DNA of 53,271 nt. Origin: Paenibacillus alvei (GTDB taxonomy: Bacteria; Bacillota; Bacilli; Paenibacillales; NBRC-103111). Location of the stretch: the NCBI GenBank assembly GCA_945881905.1, contig CAMCVV010000011.1, positions 1 to 53,271 of the forward strand, read 5' to 3'. Position numbers and translations under genes: made by a program. Shown here one piece after another: positions 21,586-30,901 of this stretch. The notes under the pieces were generated by a model. The model had not been told where the DNA came from and made no database searches. It saw only the letters and a program-made list of their open reading frames with translations. Each line of letters opens with the position of its first letter. The stretch's first letter is position 1.

Positions 21586-23799
21586 TTACTGTCTCATTTG
21601 TTTGCGAAAATCTCCCGGGGAGATGGACGTTATTTTCTTGAAAGTCCGCGTAAATGAAATCACGTTCAGATAACCAACCTTACCTGATATGGATTGAACG
21701 GGGTCGGATGTAGTCTGAAGCAGTTCCTTAGCACGCTCAATCCGAAGTCGGATCAGGAAATCCATGAAACCTTCACCAAACTTGTCTTTGAATAGCTGAC
21801 TAAGATACTTGGGATTCAAATCAAATTGTTCTTTCAAACGATCGAGAGACATATCCAGATCCGTAAAATGCGCTTCAATGTATCCTCTCACTTCCAATAG
21901 AAGTTGGTGGTGATTGTTCGCCTCGTGAGCATTGCCGATCATCTCCCCGATTTCATATAGTATATTGAAGAACCTTAGTTGGATATCGTGCAGCGTCTCG
22001 GCGGACTCGAGCACATCTGTGAGCGATGACATTCCCTTCTCGTTCCAAGGTTTCTGATATTCGGGAGCAAGATCGCCGATTTTTCTGTCCAACTGGAAAA
22101 TCATATAGTCTAATAGGTTTCTAACGTCATCCGCCAACAAAAAATCGGATTGGAAATCGGCAAATAGCTGCTTGAACGTTTCACTCCAGCCTGCCGCTCC
22201 AATCCGGAAGTCATGAGCTAGTGAGCGAATGGGCTGCAGATAGGAGAAAAGCTCAGCGCCATGCCTTGCATTCGTTTCTGCAAGCGGAATGACAGTACCC
22301 AAACCTTTGAAAAATTTATACTTGAGTGCGAAGAGCGCTTCTTGATAAGACTCTGTTATTTGATCATGGCGGCCTACCATTGCCCCAATACCTACTGTGA
22401 TCGTTAAAGGCAGGTGATGGGTCACCCATGAGAGGAATTCATCGCAAGCTTGCCGGTTTCGTTTCGTATCGGCATGTTCAGATTGAAGCACGATACAGAT
22501 CAGCCGGTTCCCTGACACCCATTCACTCCAACTGGACAGTGAGTGATTACAGAAGATTTCGGTTGCACTATTATGTATAGCATACTTGAACAGATATTGA
22601 TCCCGTTTCGTAAAGTTATGAGAGAAGGCTGCATAGTTGTCGATCTCAATGGCAAGTACTTGGGCTCCGTGCAACCGACCCGGTAGATTGTACTTCCCCA
22701 TCTCTGCTACCCATTCTTCTTCGGTGACATGGCGAATCCCCTCGATAACTTCATAGAGAAAATGTTTTTTGCGGAGAGTAATCTCCTCCTCTTGCCGCTT
22801 CTCGGTAATTGTTGAACGTTTCATCAAAGCTTCAATTGCCGATTCGATGAGCACGAATTCATTGTTTCCTGTTCTGACGTGATCCGATTTGTCGTTGAAG
22901 TGAGACTGTATGTGGGATACAACATTCCCCAAGGGCTGATAGTTTCGACGTGTCACATAGATAATCGCAACCAAGCCGAGAATGACGGTTACCACGCCAA
23001 GCATTACCCAGAATGTAGACACCTCGAAAGCCAGATTGGCGAAAGCTCCATTAACCATACCGCTGCGGAATGTCCAATCTAGATTAGACGATTTATTAGT
23101 CGCGAGTATCTCTTGATCTGCCGAAGAGTTCATATTGTCGAATACGGGCTTACCATTGCCTCCCTCGATGGTGACGAAGCTTATTTCGGGGTTGTAAATC
23201 TGTTCGACTAGCGAGCGTATGGTATCCGTTCTTACTAATGCAACGATAAGACATTGTTCTCCGAGGGGAGTATAGAAGCTTCTAGCTAGCGTGATAACGT
23301 TTTTTTCCGGTACTTTAACGAACTCTTTATAACTTCTCGGTGATGTCCATTTAACCCAACCTTTGGTTTCTTCCACCTCTTCGATATAGGCATAATCCGA
23401 AAATTCGTTAAGTGAAAACATGTATTTTTCCGTGAGCACGATTTTATCATGATTCCTTACCAAATAGATGGAATCAATCAATGGATTTTGCCGTTTTAAT
23501 ACGGTTATTTCTTTTAACATTTCCAGGTTGAGATAAAGGTTTTTCTTGTTTGTTTCCCTAAAAAATTCACTAAGAATCTTGTTGTTCAGCGAGAAATTGA
23601 CAATCGCATATTCGACTGATTCCAGTGCGTTCTCCACTTTATCCATGGCCATAAGATTCAGAACCTGGTTTGCTTTTACAGCATCTCTTTTCAACTGCGA
23701 GCTCAATTCCTGGAAAAAAATGAAGAACAGGAAAGAGGTAATCAAAAAAAAGATTGGCAGGTAAGACAACAGCATGCGGTAGTACCAAGGCTTATTCAT
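21586..23799 (-). CDS. Membrane-bound AraC-family regulator (YtdP/YesN-like)
   Basis: 737 residues: TM segment at about 10-30, an extracytoplasmic Cache-like sensor to about 270, a second TM near 275-297 (FWVMLGVVTVILGLVAIIYVT), a cytoplasmic linker with a degenerate middle domain, and a C-terminal AraC DNA-binding domain with both helix-turn-helix units (MSLDRLKEQFDLNPKYLSQL and SFTRTFKKITSISPGDFR). Such proteins control neighbouring LplABC-type transporters, sensing sugar outside the cell. It follows the binding-protein gene, separated by a hairpin terminator, and has its own AGGAGATG ribosome site. Confidence 0.88.
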   Translation of the reverse strand: MNKPWYYRMLLSYLPIFFLITSFLFFIFFQELSSQLKRDAVKANQVLNLMAMDKVENALESVEYAIVNFSLNNKILSEFFRETNKKNLYLNLEMLKEITVLKRQNPLIDSIYLVRNHDKIVLTEKYMFSLNEFSDYAYIEEVEETKGWVKWTSPRSYKEFVKVPEKNVITLARSFYTPLGEQCLIVALVRTDTIRSLVEQIYNPEISFVTIEGGNGKPVFDNMNSSADQEILATNKSSNLDWTFRSGMVNGAFANLAFEVSTFWVMLGVVTVILGLVAIIYVTRRNYQPLGNVVSHIQSHFNDKSDHVRTGNNEFVLIESAIEALMKRSTITEKRQEEEITLRKKHFLYEVIEGIRHVTEEEWVAEMGKYNLPGRLHGAQVLAIEIDNYAAFSHNFTKRDQYLFKYAIHNSATEIFCNHSLSSWSEWVSGNRLICIVLQSEHADTKRNRQACDEFLSWVTHHLPLTITVGIGAMVGRHDQITESYQEALFALKYKFFKGLGTVIPLAETNARHGAELFSYLQPIRSLAHDFRIGAAGWSETFKQLFADFQSDFLLADDVRNLLDYMIFQLDRKIGDLAPEYQKPWNEKGMSSLTDVLESAETLHDIQLRFFNILYEIGEMIGNAHEANNHHQLLLEVRGYIEAHFTDLDMSLDRLKEQFDLNPKYLSQLFKDKFGEGFMDFLIRLRIERAKELLQTTSDPVQSISGKVGYLNVISFTRTFKKITSISPGDFRKQMRQ

Positions 23800-23830
23800 A
23801 TAGACATCTCCTGAGCATTATGAATATATT

Positions 23831-23867
23831 AAAATCGAGTCCGCAATGAAAATGCAGACTCGATTTT
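23831..23867 (-). terminator. Hairpin between binding-protein and regulator genes
   Basis: AAAATCGAGTC / GACTCGATTTT, an 11-bp perfect stem with a 15-nt loop. On the minus strand it follows the lipoprotein gene directly and runs into TTTTAATAT; on the plus strand it would run into TTTTTT. It probably ends or attenuates transporter mRNA so that the downstream regulator and oxidation genes are made at another level. Confidence 0.75.
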
Positions 23868-23878
23868 TTGTTTACCTC

Positions 23879-25498
23879 TTACTTCTTATATTGTTGATCA
23901 TACGCTTCTTGATTTTTATTAATAAATTCATCCAATCCAAGACCGCCGAAGCCATTCACATAAGCATCCCAATCTTTGTTCAAATCCTTTTGTCCACTGA
24001 TGAACTGGACGGCATTCGTATTAATGTAATTGGTAATATCCGTTTTAATCTGTGCAAGTTTTAGCGCATCTTCCGGACTAAACCATATGGCTTGAGGGAA
24101 CAGCTCTGCTGGTTTAAAAGAGGCTAGTTTGTCTGTTTGAACCGCAAGATGTTTTTCAAAACCGTCAGGTTTCGTAACATCCTGGCCCTGCGCACGCCCA
24201 TTAAAGAGCTCGGCAGGTGTGTATTTCAAAGAAGTATCCCAGGTGACGCTTTTCTTATCCGGACGTTCGTAAGGTTCTACAGCTGAATATAGGGCCGGTT
24301 TTCCGTCGATTCCAGTTTCGCCTTCTTTTGGATCAAACCATCCAATTCCTTTCGGACCATACATGGAGTCAAGAGATCCTTCTGTTGAAAATAAATAGTC
24401 AACGATTTGGATGGCTCTAATCTGCTGATCTTTTGTAGCTTTATCCGTGATCGCGAATTGTCCATTGGCTACATTACCACCGAAATATCCTATGAATTGA
24501 ATGCCACCTGGTCCTTTAACCGGAGGAACAACCTCATATTGTGTCCATCTTCCATCATCTCCGGTTGTTGGAACACAGCATCCGCCGGTAAAGCCACCCA
24601 TGATCACCTCATTCGGATTGTTGGCGATTTTTTGTAACCCCTCAAAATTTTGCGTATATGCCTGCTGATCAATTAATCCTTCAGCAAATAATTTTCGGAT
24701 AAAAGTTAAGCCTTCTTTCCACTCTGGTTTGTTCGCGTTGAATCCGACTTTGCCATTGTTCAAGGTCAGGAAGTTAGCATCCGAAGCATATGCGAAGGAA
24801 TTCATTAAATAATAAGTCGGTTCAGCGTGCCACCAACTAATCGCACCGGTGAGGGGAACTTCATCTTTCTTTCCGTTACCGTTCGGATCTTTCTCTTTAA
24901 AAGCCTTTAATGTGTTATACAACTCGTCTGTCGTCGTAGGCATCGAAAGATTCAATTTTTTGAGCCAGTCTTTATTAATCCACATCTTTTGGGCATAATC
25001 ACAATGGTAACATTCTTCTAGACCTGGTAAAGCGTAGATGTTGCCATCAGGAGCCGTAACGCCTTTCAACAAGTAAGGCGATTTTTCAAAAGCTTTCCTG
25101 ATATTGGGTCCATATTCAGCGATCAAATCGTTTAATGGAATCAATATCCCGTTACTCCCTAATTTGATTTGATCATTCTGGCTAAACAGACCAGCTACGA
25201 ACACAGCGGGATAGTTACCACTGGCAAGAAGCACGTTCTGTTTTTCCAATGTAGCATCTTGAGGAACCAAAGTCCACTCAAATTCAACGTTAAATTTCCC
25301 CTCTAATAAATTCGTCAGATCGTTGTTGTCGTAATCTGCGATAGGAGGCGATTGCCATGAAAAAACGGGCAGGGATACTTTTTCGATCGACTCCTTTTCT
25401 GCTGTGTCAGTGTTGACCGCAGTCTCGCTTGAATCCGAACTCGAACATGCACTTAACACCAAAATTACCGCCATGAGTAATACGAAAAGCTTCTTCAT
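23879..25498 (-). CDS. Extracellular sugar-binding lipoprotein (LplA type)
   Basis: 539-residue ABC solute-binding protein. Lipoprotein signal MKKLFVLLMAVILVLSAC with lipobox Cys18, then a Ser-rich linker and a family 1 binding-protein fold of the large LplA class used for oligosaccharides (NKDWLKKLNLSMPTTTDELYNTLKAFK, GFTGGCCVPTTGDDGRW). Anchored outside the membrane, it would capture the saccharide for the two permeases just upstream. AGGGAGGT precedes the ATG. The substrate cannot be read from sequence. Confidence 0.92.
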   Translation of the reverse strand: MKKLFVLLMAVILVLSACSSSDSSETAVNTDTAEKESIEKVSLPVFSWQSPPIADYDNNDLTNLLEGKFNVEFEWTLVPQDATLEKQNVLLASGNYPAVFVAGLFSQNDQIKLGSNGILIPLNDLIAEYGPNIRKAFEKSPYLLKGVTAPDGNIYALPGLEECYHCDYAQKMWINKDWLKKLNLSMPTTTDELYNTLKAFKEKDPNGNGKKDEVPLTGAISWWHAEPTYYLMNSFAYASDANFLTLNNGKVGFNANKPEWKEGLTFIRKLFAEGLIDQQAYTQNFEGLQKIANNPNEVIMGGFTGGCCVPTTGDDGRWTQYEVVPPVKGPGGIQFIGYFGGNVANGQFAITDKATKDQQIRAIQIVDYLFSTEGSLDSMYGPKGIGWFDPKEGETGIDGKPALYSAVEPYERPDKKSVTWDTSLKYTPAELFNGRAQGQDVTKPDGFEKHLAVQTDKLASFKPAELFPQAIWFSPEDALKLAQIKTDITNYINTNAVQFISGQKDLNKDWDAYVNGFGGLGLDEFINKNQEAYDQQYKK

Positions 25499-25558
25499 TA
25501 ATAAATACCTCCCTGTATTTTTTTCTGTTACTATATTTGATGAATCATGTAACAGCTA

Positions 25559-26458
25559 TCATCCTTTTAAAGAGCCGATCATCATTCCTTTAACAAAATA
25601 CTTTTGAATAAACGGATAGAAGATTAGAATCGGTAAACTAGCAACGACAATCAGCGCATATTTGAGCAATGCTGCCATCTCCTGCATAGCCATCATTCTC
25701 GCAGGATCTGTGATAATTACACCGGGTCGCGCATTGAGAATAAGAATATTCCTAAGAATAATTTGAAGCGGGAACAGTCTCTCCGAATTCAGATAGATCA
25801 TTGCGTCAAAGTAAGCATTCCAGTTGCCGACGGCATAGATCAGAACAAGAACAGCGATAATCGGCTTTGAAAGAGGAAGAACTATACGCCAGAAGATACC
25901 GAATTCACTACTTCCGTCCAGTTCGGCAGCATCATACAGTTCATCCGGAACAGTAGTCTGAAAGAATGTACGAGCTATAATGACCTGAAAGACGGCCAAT
26001 GCTCCAGGAATAATTAACGCCCAACGCGTATCCAGAATACCGAGTGCTTTAACGATCAAATAAGTCGGTATTAGACCGCCACTAAAGAACATCGTAAACA
26101 CTAATAGAGCGGTGATGATCCCTCTTCCATAAAGTTGCTTTCGTGCCAGAGGGTAAGCGATCATGACGGTCAGAGTAACCTGTACCAAGACTCCCCCTAC
26201 CGTATAAATGATGGAGTTCAGGTAACCGAGTAACAGTTTTGAACTTCCAAATATCGTTTTGTAAGCGACCAGTGTGGGTTCCACTGGAAATATGGAAACA
26301 CGTCCAGCAATAACGGCACTCGAAGAGCTGATTGAGGAACTCACAACATTAAGCAACGGGTAGGAGATAATCACTAGAATAACAATTAATACAAAATAGA
26401 TGAAGCTAAGGAAAATTCGATCGGACATATTTTCATTAAATCTGGATTTATTTGTCAT
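25559..26458 (-). CDS. ABC sugar permease, LplC/YtcP type
   Basis: 299-residue inner-membrane subunit with about six TM helices; the first is LSFIYFVLIVILVIISYPLL. The EAA loop that contacts the ATPase reads YDAAELDGSSEFGIFWRIVLPLSKP. The C-terminus (FIQKYFVKGMMIGSLKG) is diagnostic of the LplC branch. It pairs with the next upstream permease. No ATPase gene is nearby; in related Firmicutes a shared MsmX/MsmK-like ATPase serves many such systems. Confidence 0.92.
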   Translation of the reverse strand: MTNKSRFNENMSDRIFLSFIYFVLIVILVIISYPLLNVVSSSISSSSAVIAGRVSIFPVEPTLVAYKTIFGSSKLLLGYLNSIIYTVGGVLVQVTLTVMIAYPLARKQLYGRGIITALLVFTMFFSGGLIPTYLIVKALGILDTRWALIIPGALAVFQVIIARTFFQTTVPDELYDAAELDGSSEFGIFWRIVLPLSKPIIAVLVLIYAVGNWNAYFDAMIYLNSERLFPLQIILRNILILNARPGVIITDPARMMAMQEMAALLKYALIVVASLPILIFYPFIQKYFVKGMMIGSLKG

Positions 26459-26481
26459 CTATACACCTTCTTTACCTAATA

Positions 26482-27453
26482 TCACCATAGACTGTGTTCT
26501 GAAGTACGGCGAGCGATCCAGTTAACGAAAATCAGCAGAGTGAATGTGATAATCGAGTTGAAGACACCTATTGCTGTAGAATAACTGTAATTGGAATTAA
26601 CCAATCCTACTTTATAGACGTACGTAGCTATAACTTCAGAACCCGGTAAATTAAAGTTGTTTTGCAACAAGTAGGTTTTCTCAAATCCAACATTCAACAC
26701 ATCCCCGGTAGCCAAGATTAGCAATATGACAATAACCGGCATGATGCCTGGTAAATCGATATGCAACATTTTTTTGAAACGAGAGGCTCCATCCACTCTA
26801 GCCGCGTCATATAGTTCAGGATTGATGCCCGATAATGCAGCTAGGTAAATAATCGAAGCATATCCCATGTGTTGCCACATGTCCGTCAAAGCATATAGAT
26901 ATTTAAAACCATCTGCTATAGCTATGAAATTAACAGGCTCAATGCCCAGAATTTTGAACAGTTTACTAATTTCACCTGTCGGAGACAAGAACAGCAGAAT
27001 CATTCCAGACATCACCACTGTTGATATAAAATGGGGTGCATACGTCACCATTTGCACAGTATTCTTAAAAACCCCTGTGCGAATTTCATTCAGAAACAAG
27101 GCCAGAATAATCGGAGCCGGAAAATTGAAAATTAAGGTCACCATACTAATCTGAAGCGAATTCTTAACAATAGGATAGAAATTAGGCGAAGAGAAAAATT
27201 GCCTAAAGTATTGCAGACCAACCCAATCGCTTCCCCACATTCCTTTGACGATGTTGTATTCTTTGAACGCGATTTGTACACCCAACATAGGAATATATTT
27301 CATAACAATTATATAAATTAACGGCATCAGTACCAAAAGATATAATTGCCAATAACGTCTAAGCTGCTTTCTGAATACCGCTACCCTTCCTTTATTAAAT
27401 ACGGGGGGGACAGACGATAAACGATCGACCTCCGTTACTGTATTTGCTGCCAT
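26482..27453 (-). CDS. ABC sugar permease, LplB type
   Basis: 323-residue membrane subunit. Near the N-terminus is the usual LplB segment YWQLYLLVLMPLIYIIVMKYIPMLG, split by the first TM helix; QIAFKEYN follows. The EAA loop is YDAARVDGASRFKKMLHIDLPGIMP. It ends NWIARRTSEHSLW, typical of LplB. The ATG follows AGGAGGTAT. It lies 23 bases upstream of the LplC-type gene, so both are co-translated as a heterodimer. Confidence 0.92.
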   Translation of the reverse strand: MAANTVTEVDRLSSVPPVFNKGRVAVFRKQLRRYWQLYLLVLMPLIYIIVMKYIPMLGVQIAFKEYNIVKGMWGSDWVGLQYFRQFFSSPNFYPIVKNSLQISMVTLIFNFPAPIILALFLNEIRTGVFKNTVQMVTYAPHFISTVVMSGMILLFLSPTGEISKLFKILGIEPVNFIAIADGFKYLYALTDMWQHMGYASIIYLAALSGINPELYDAARVDGASRFKKMLHIDLPGIMPVIVILLILATGDVLNVGFEKTYLLQNNFNLPGSEVIATYVYKVGLVNSNYSYSTAIGVFNSIITFTLLIFVNWIARRTSEHSLW

Positions 27454-27497
27454 TGTATACCTCCTTTCATTCTAAGCGATGGAATTCGAACTCATTC

Positions 27498-28307
27498 TCA
27501 GATTGATAGCAGCACATCGTTCACATACTTGCCGTTCTCGTCCGTCGCTTGGTCAGGATCCGCTTCCGCTTGATCGGACTCTTCCTCCACCATGACCCAT
27601 CCTTCATAGCCGGTATTCTGGAGTAATTTAACGATCCCCCCATGATCAATGACACCCTGTCCCATCGTTCGCCATTGCTGATCCGTGGATATATCCTTGA
27701 AATGAACGTGACGGATTTGAGGGCCATTGTTCCGGAATACCTGCATCACATCCATACCGCCTTTAGCGATATGACCCGAATCCGGGCAGTAGCCAACATA
27801 TCGATAATCAAGGCCTGAAAACATGATTTCGTAATCTTCAGCTGTCCGAAACACCGAGCCCTCCGGTGAATTCGGATGATAGGCACTGATAATCCCAGAT
27901 TCATAAGCCCTTTTGGCAACTGCATTGACGCAGCTCAGACCATTCTTCTGGCGTTCCACCAGGTTAGCACGATTCTCACCAGGGAGCTGCACGAGGATGA
28001 GCTTGGTCTGTGGAAAATGTTTCAAATATCTGAACAACCGGTCCGCCTCTTCCTTTTCCTGCTTCGTTTCTTCGATCTGCAGCCAAGGAAGCGCCAGAGT
28101 AAGTGCAGCCAATTCGAGTCCTCTCATTGCCAGTGCCTCTTGCAGCAGACTAGGATTCTCATAGAAGGAACCCAGCATACAAACTTCCGCCTCGACACCA
28201 CTGAAGCCGGATTTCTTGATTGTATCGAGAATATCGGCGAACGAATTCTTGTATTTCTCATACGACATCTGCCAGGTATAGGTCTGGCAGCCGAACTGAA
28301 TTGACAT
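27498..28307 (-). CDS. IolE-like sugar isomerase/dehydratase TIM barrel
   Basis: 269-residue member of the AP-endonuclease-2 (xylose isomerase-like) superfamily. FGCQTYTWQ at the start, SAYHPNSPEGSVF, YCPDSGHIAKGGMD, IRHVHFKDI and a C-terminal GQGVIDHGGIVKLLQNTGYEGWVMVEEE are close to the inosose dehydratase IolE pattern, with candidate metal ligands Asp, His and Glu. A longer upstream frame exists, but the ATG at 28307 has GGGAGGTGG in front and lies one base after the preceding stop. It may act on a keto-sugar or inosose; the substrate is unknown. Confidence 0.8.
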   Translation of the reverse strand: MSIQFGCQTYTWQMSYEKYKNSFADILDTIKKSGFSGVEAEVCMLGSFYENPSLLQEALAMRGLELAALTLALPWLQIEETKQEKEEADRLFRYLKHFPQTKLILVQLPGENRANLVERQKNGLSCVNAVAKRAYESGIISAYHPNSPEGSVFRTAEDYEIMFSGLDYRYVGYCPDSGHIAKGGMDVMQVFRNNGPQIRHVHFKDISTDQQWRTMGQGVIDHGGIVKLLQNTGYEGWVMVEEESDQAEADPDQATDENGKYVNDVLLSI

Positions 28308-28308
28308 A

Positions 28309-29205
28309 TTAGCCCACCTCCCTGATTCGTTCCCGGATGAATGGCACGGATTGTCTGCCCCACTCTTCGACTTCGGCATTAAAGCAGAAGTCCACGCACC
28401 ACCATTCCATAGTCCCGATAACAGGTTTCAGCTCGCTCAGGATTTCGCGGAAGTCGATCAGCCCCGCTCCGAATGCGGCATGCGTGCTGGTCTCTTCGTC
28501 ATGCAGGGTGCTGTCCGAGTCGATCAGGTGAAAATGTCCGATGTGCTCACTCAACAGACGGGCATACTCAACAATGCCTCCAGGAAGGATCTCCTTCTCT
28601 TCATCGTGCCTAGCACCGACCACGCCGCTCATGTAAGCATGACTCGTATCGAATAGGATCTGGAAGGCAGGGTGATTCACCGTTTCCACCATTCGCTTGA
28701 CTTCACTCGGTTTATTCAGCCAAAAGCCGGGTTCAAATTCCCATACGATTCGCATACCCGCTTCTTCCGCCAGCGCACCGGAAGCGCGCCACGTCTCTAC
28801 AAGCCGTTGGAACCTTACTTGATATTCCTGTTCATTTAGATGCTCAGGAGGGCTAACCGTGTCAACACGAATGGTTGTGATTCCTAAAACCCTGGAAAAG
28901 TCGATATAGCTCCTCAACCGTTCCAGATAACGCTCTTTCTCGACAATCGCCGGAGGAACCGATGTAAAGTCAGGTGCATAGCCTGATATGCCCAAACCAT
29001 AAGATTCGATTTCACGGAGCAGTTCGAGTCGGCTTTCCCGGGTAGGATGACTCTCGGGAGTCGGATGGGGGGCGAAGCCGTTGATCTCCACTCCTTCGAA
29101 GCCGGCTTCTTTGGCATACTGCAGAATTCGGGTGAATGGCCAAGGTGATGACGCGAACGGTCCGAATGCAAACGCCCAAGAGCCAATTGAAATTTTTGGA
29201 TTCAA
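28309..29205 (-). CDS. Sugar phosphate isomerase/epimerase family protein
   Basis: 298-residue AP-endonuclease-2-fold TIM barrel. It has the family start ISIGSWAFAFG, then AGFEGVEINGFAPHP, MRIVWEFEPGFWLNK (candidate Glu ligand), QILFDTSHAYMSG (Asp and His), IGHFHLIDSD (His) and IGTMEWWCVDF (Glu). It differs clearly from the neighbouring barrels, so these are not recent tandem duplicates. Its stop is one base before the IolE-like ATG. The ATG at 29205 follows GGAGGTC. Function is not resolved. Confidence 0.75.
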   Translation of the reverse strand: MNPKISIGSWAFAFGPFASSPWPFTRILQYAKEAGFEGVEINGFAPHPTPESHPTRESRLELLREIESYGLGISGYAPDFTSVPPAIVEKERYLERLRSYIDFSRVLGITTIRVDTVSPPEHLNEQEYQVRFQRLVETWRASGALAEEAGMRIVWEFEPGFWLNKPSEVKRMVETVNHPAFQILFDTSHAYMSGVVGARHDEEKEILPGGIVEYARLLSEHIGHFHLIDSDSTLHDEETSTHAAFGAGLIDFREILSELKPVIGTMEWWCVDFCFNAEVEEWGRQSVPFIRERIREVG

Positions 29206-29229
29206 CTTGTTGACCTCCTTGTACCTATC

Positions 29230-30033
29230 CTATACTTGATGTTTCAGAAGAAATGTCAGTGTTTTCTCGTTGAAGGCGTCCAGCTTCTCCCAATGGTGGG
29301 TATGGCCTCCACCTGCGAATACCGCGAGCTCAGCACCAGGAATGCTGGTTGAAATCGCTTTGGAGTAATGAAGCGGTGTGAATAGATCCATATCGCCGGA
29401 CGTTACCAACACGGGAGCCTGGATTGCATGCAGGCGATCCACGGTATCATGGGCGATACAGGCGTCACATTGCGCCTGGAATGCGTGAAGCGGCATTGGA
29501 TATGCGTAAGACTTCCCCGCCTCCTCTCTTTGAAGCAGGTCGTCGAGTCTGTTATTGTGCCACTCAGGCGTAAATATCCAGAGCTGTAGCAGACGATTGA
29601 AAGCTACTGGATCGGAAGTAGCCCTCAGCGATCGGAAAGCTTCAAAGATCCGTGCCGTATAGGTGTCGCATCGATCCCAGGATGCGATGAGTGTAAGCGA
29701 TTGAATACGGTCGGGTTGGAGCAGGGCCAGCTCCTGGGCGATTCCGCTGCCCATGGAGATACCTGACACGTGAGCTCTCTCGATATGTAGCGCTTTCATC
29801 AATCCGGCCGTATCTTCCGCCATCATGCGAGTACTGTAAGGGCCTTCAGGCTTTTCGGACCTTCCGACACCACGATTATCGACGAGAATGCAGCGGAAAT
29901 GGCGCTCATATACCTTCACATGATCTTCCCAGGTCGGTCCGTCCGCACCCAATCCCATAAGCAGGATCAACGGCTCACCGCTACCGCGTTCCTCATAATG
30001 CATGTCAATGCCATTTGTTCTCACACTGGGCAT
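29230..30033 (-). CDS. Alpha/beta hydrolase
   Basis: 267-residue alpha/beta-hydrolase. The oxyanion segment is LMGLGADGPTW, the nucleophile elbow GISMGSG gives the catalytic Ser, SGDMDLFTP the acid, and GGGHTHHWE the His, so the triad is complete. No signal peptide, so cytoplasmic. The fold is shared by enol-lactonases and C-C hydrolases. In this operon it might open a lactone or cleave a diketo-acid, but that is a guess. Confidence 0.75.
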   Translation of the reverse strand: MPSVRTNGIDMHYEERGSGEPLILLMGLGADGPTWEDHVKVYERHFRCILVDNRGVGRSEKPEGPYSTRMMAEDTAGLMKALHIERAHVSGISMGSGIAQELALLQPDRIQSLTLIASWDRCDTYTARIFEAFRSLRATSDPVAFNRLLQLWIFTPEWHNNRLDDLLQREEAGKSYAYPMPLHAFQAQCDACIAHDTVDRLHAIQAPVLVTSGDMDLFTPLHYSKAISTSIPGAELAVFAGGGHTHHWEKLDAFNEKTLTFLLKHQV

Positions 30034-30042
30034 AGGTTTACC

Positions 30043-30897
30043 TCACTTTCTCACTTTCATCTGATCCTGGATGAAGGCTAATCCAAGCTTTGCCGCATCG
30101 TCATTATGCTCGGCATAGGAGCGCCACAGATGTAGCCTCGGGATCAAGCCCGGCACAATTAGACCGAACGCTTCAATCGTAACCCAGCTGTCATACCCGA
30201 TCTGTTCTAGTGTCTTGAATATATTCGGTCCGATGGCATGCCCACTCCCCGGCACACCGCGGTTATTCTCGGAAATATGTACATGGGTGATATGCGAGCC
30301 TGCGTGTAGCCAGGCGTCAGCTACGTCATTCTCTTCAATATTTCCGTGATGGGTATCCGCCAGCAGACCCACATTGGGAAGACCCACCTCACGGACAAAC
30401 CTGGCGCCGTCAGCCATCGTATTGACGATATACATCTCGAATCGGTTCAGTGGCTCCAGGGCGATCCTAATCCCGAGAGTTTGGGCATATTCCCCGGCTT
30501 CCCGTATCGTCTTCACCGCGTAGTTCCATTCATCGGTCTCGGGTCCTCGCCCGGTAAAGCGACCGAGTCCCTGAAACAGCGGACCGCACATTAACTCCGC
30601 ACCGACGGCCTTAGTATGTTCGATGTTCCGTTTCAAGGCGTCCACCGCGGCCTGTCTGAGTAACGCATCCCGGCTTGCCGGGTCAGCCTGGGAGGCATCC
30701 AATGCCGAAATTGTTGTCCGCTCCAAGTTTAATTCGTCCAGCACTGCACCTAATGCGGCAGCGGTTTCACGGTTCAAACCATCGATCGGAATCTCAACAC
30801 CGTCGAATCCCCATGCCTTGATTTTACGGAACAGCGCAATATGTTCGACCGCGTTGGGAGAATCAGTCCAAAGTAGCAAATTTATACCGATTTTCAT
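30043..30897 (-). CDS. Ketose 3-epimerase-like TIM barrel (D-tagatose 3-epimerase family)
   Basis: 284 residues. The metal-site motifs of D-tagatose/D-psicose/L-ribulose 3-epimerases are all there: IALEPLNRFE, LADTHHGNIEE, HVHISENNRGVPGSGH and WVTIEAFG. These match the Glu-Asp-His-Glu ligand order of the family, so it is likely to be an active ketose epimerase for a non-phosphorylated or 3-keto sugar. It begins five bases downstream of the dehydrogenase gene and is plainly in the same transcript. Confidence 0.82.
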   Translation of the reverse strand: MKIGINLLLWTDSPNAVEHIALFRKIKAWGFDGVEIPIDGLNRETAAALGAVLDELNLERTTISALDASQADPASRDALLRQAAVDALKRNIEHTKAVGAELMCGPLFQGLGRFTGRGPETDEWNYAVKTIREAGEYAQTLGIRIALEPLNRFEMYIVNTMADGARFVREVGLPNVGLLADTHHGNIEENDVADAWLHAGSHITHVHISENNRGVPGSGHAIGPNIFKTLEQIGYDSWVTIEAFGLIVPGLIPRLHLWRSYAEHNDDAAKLGLAFIQDQMKVRK

Positions 30898-30901
30898 ATG
30901 A

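Noticed and set aside
28308-28379. Longer N-terminus for the IolE-like protein
   Set aside because: It would overlap the preceding gene; the ATG at 28307 has a strong ribosome site and matches the family start.
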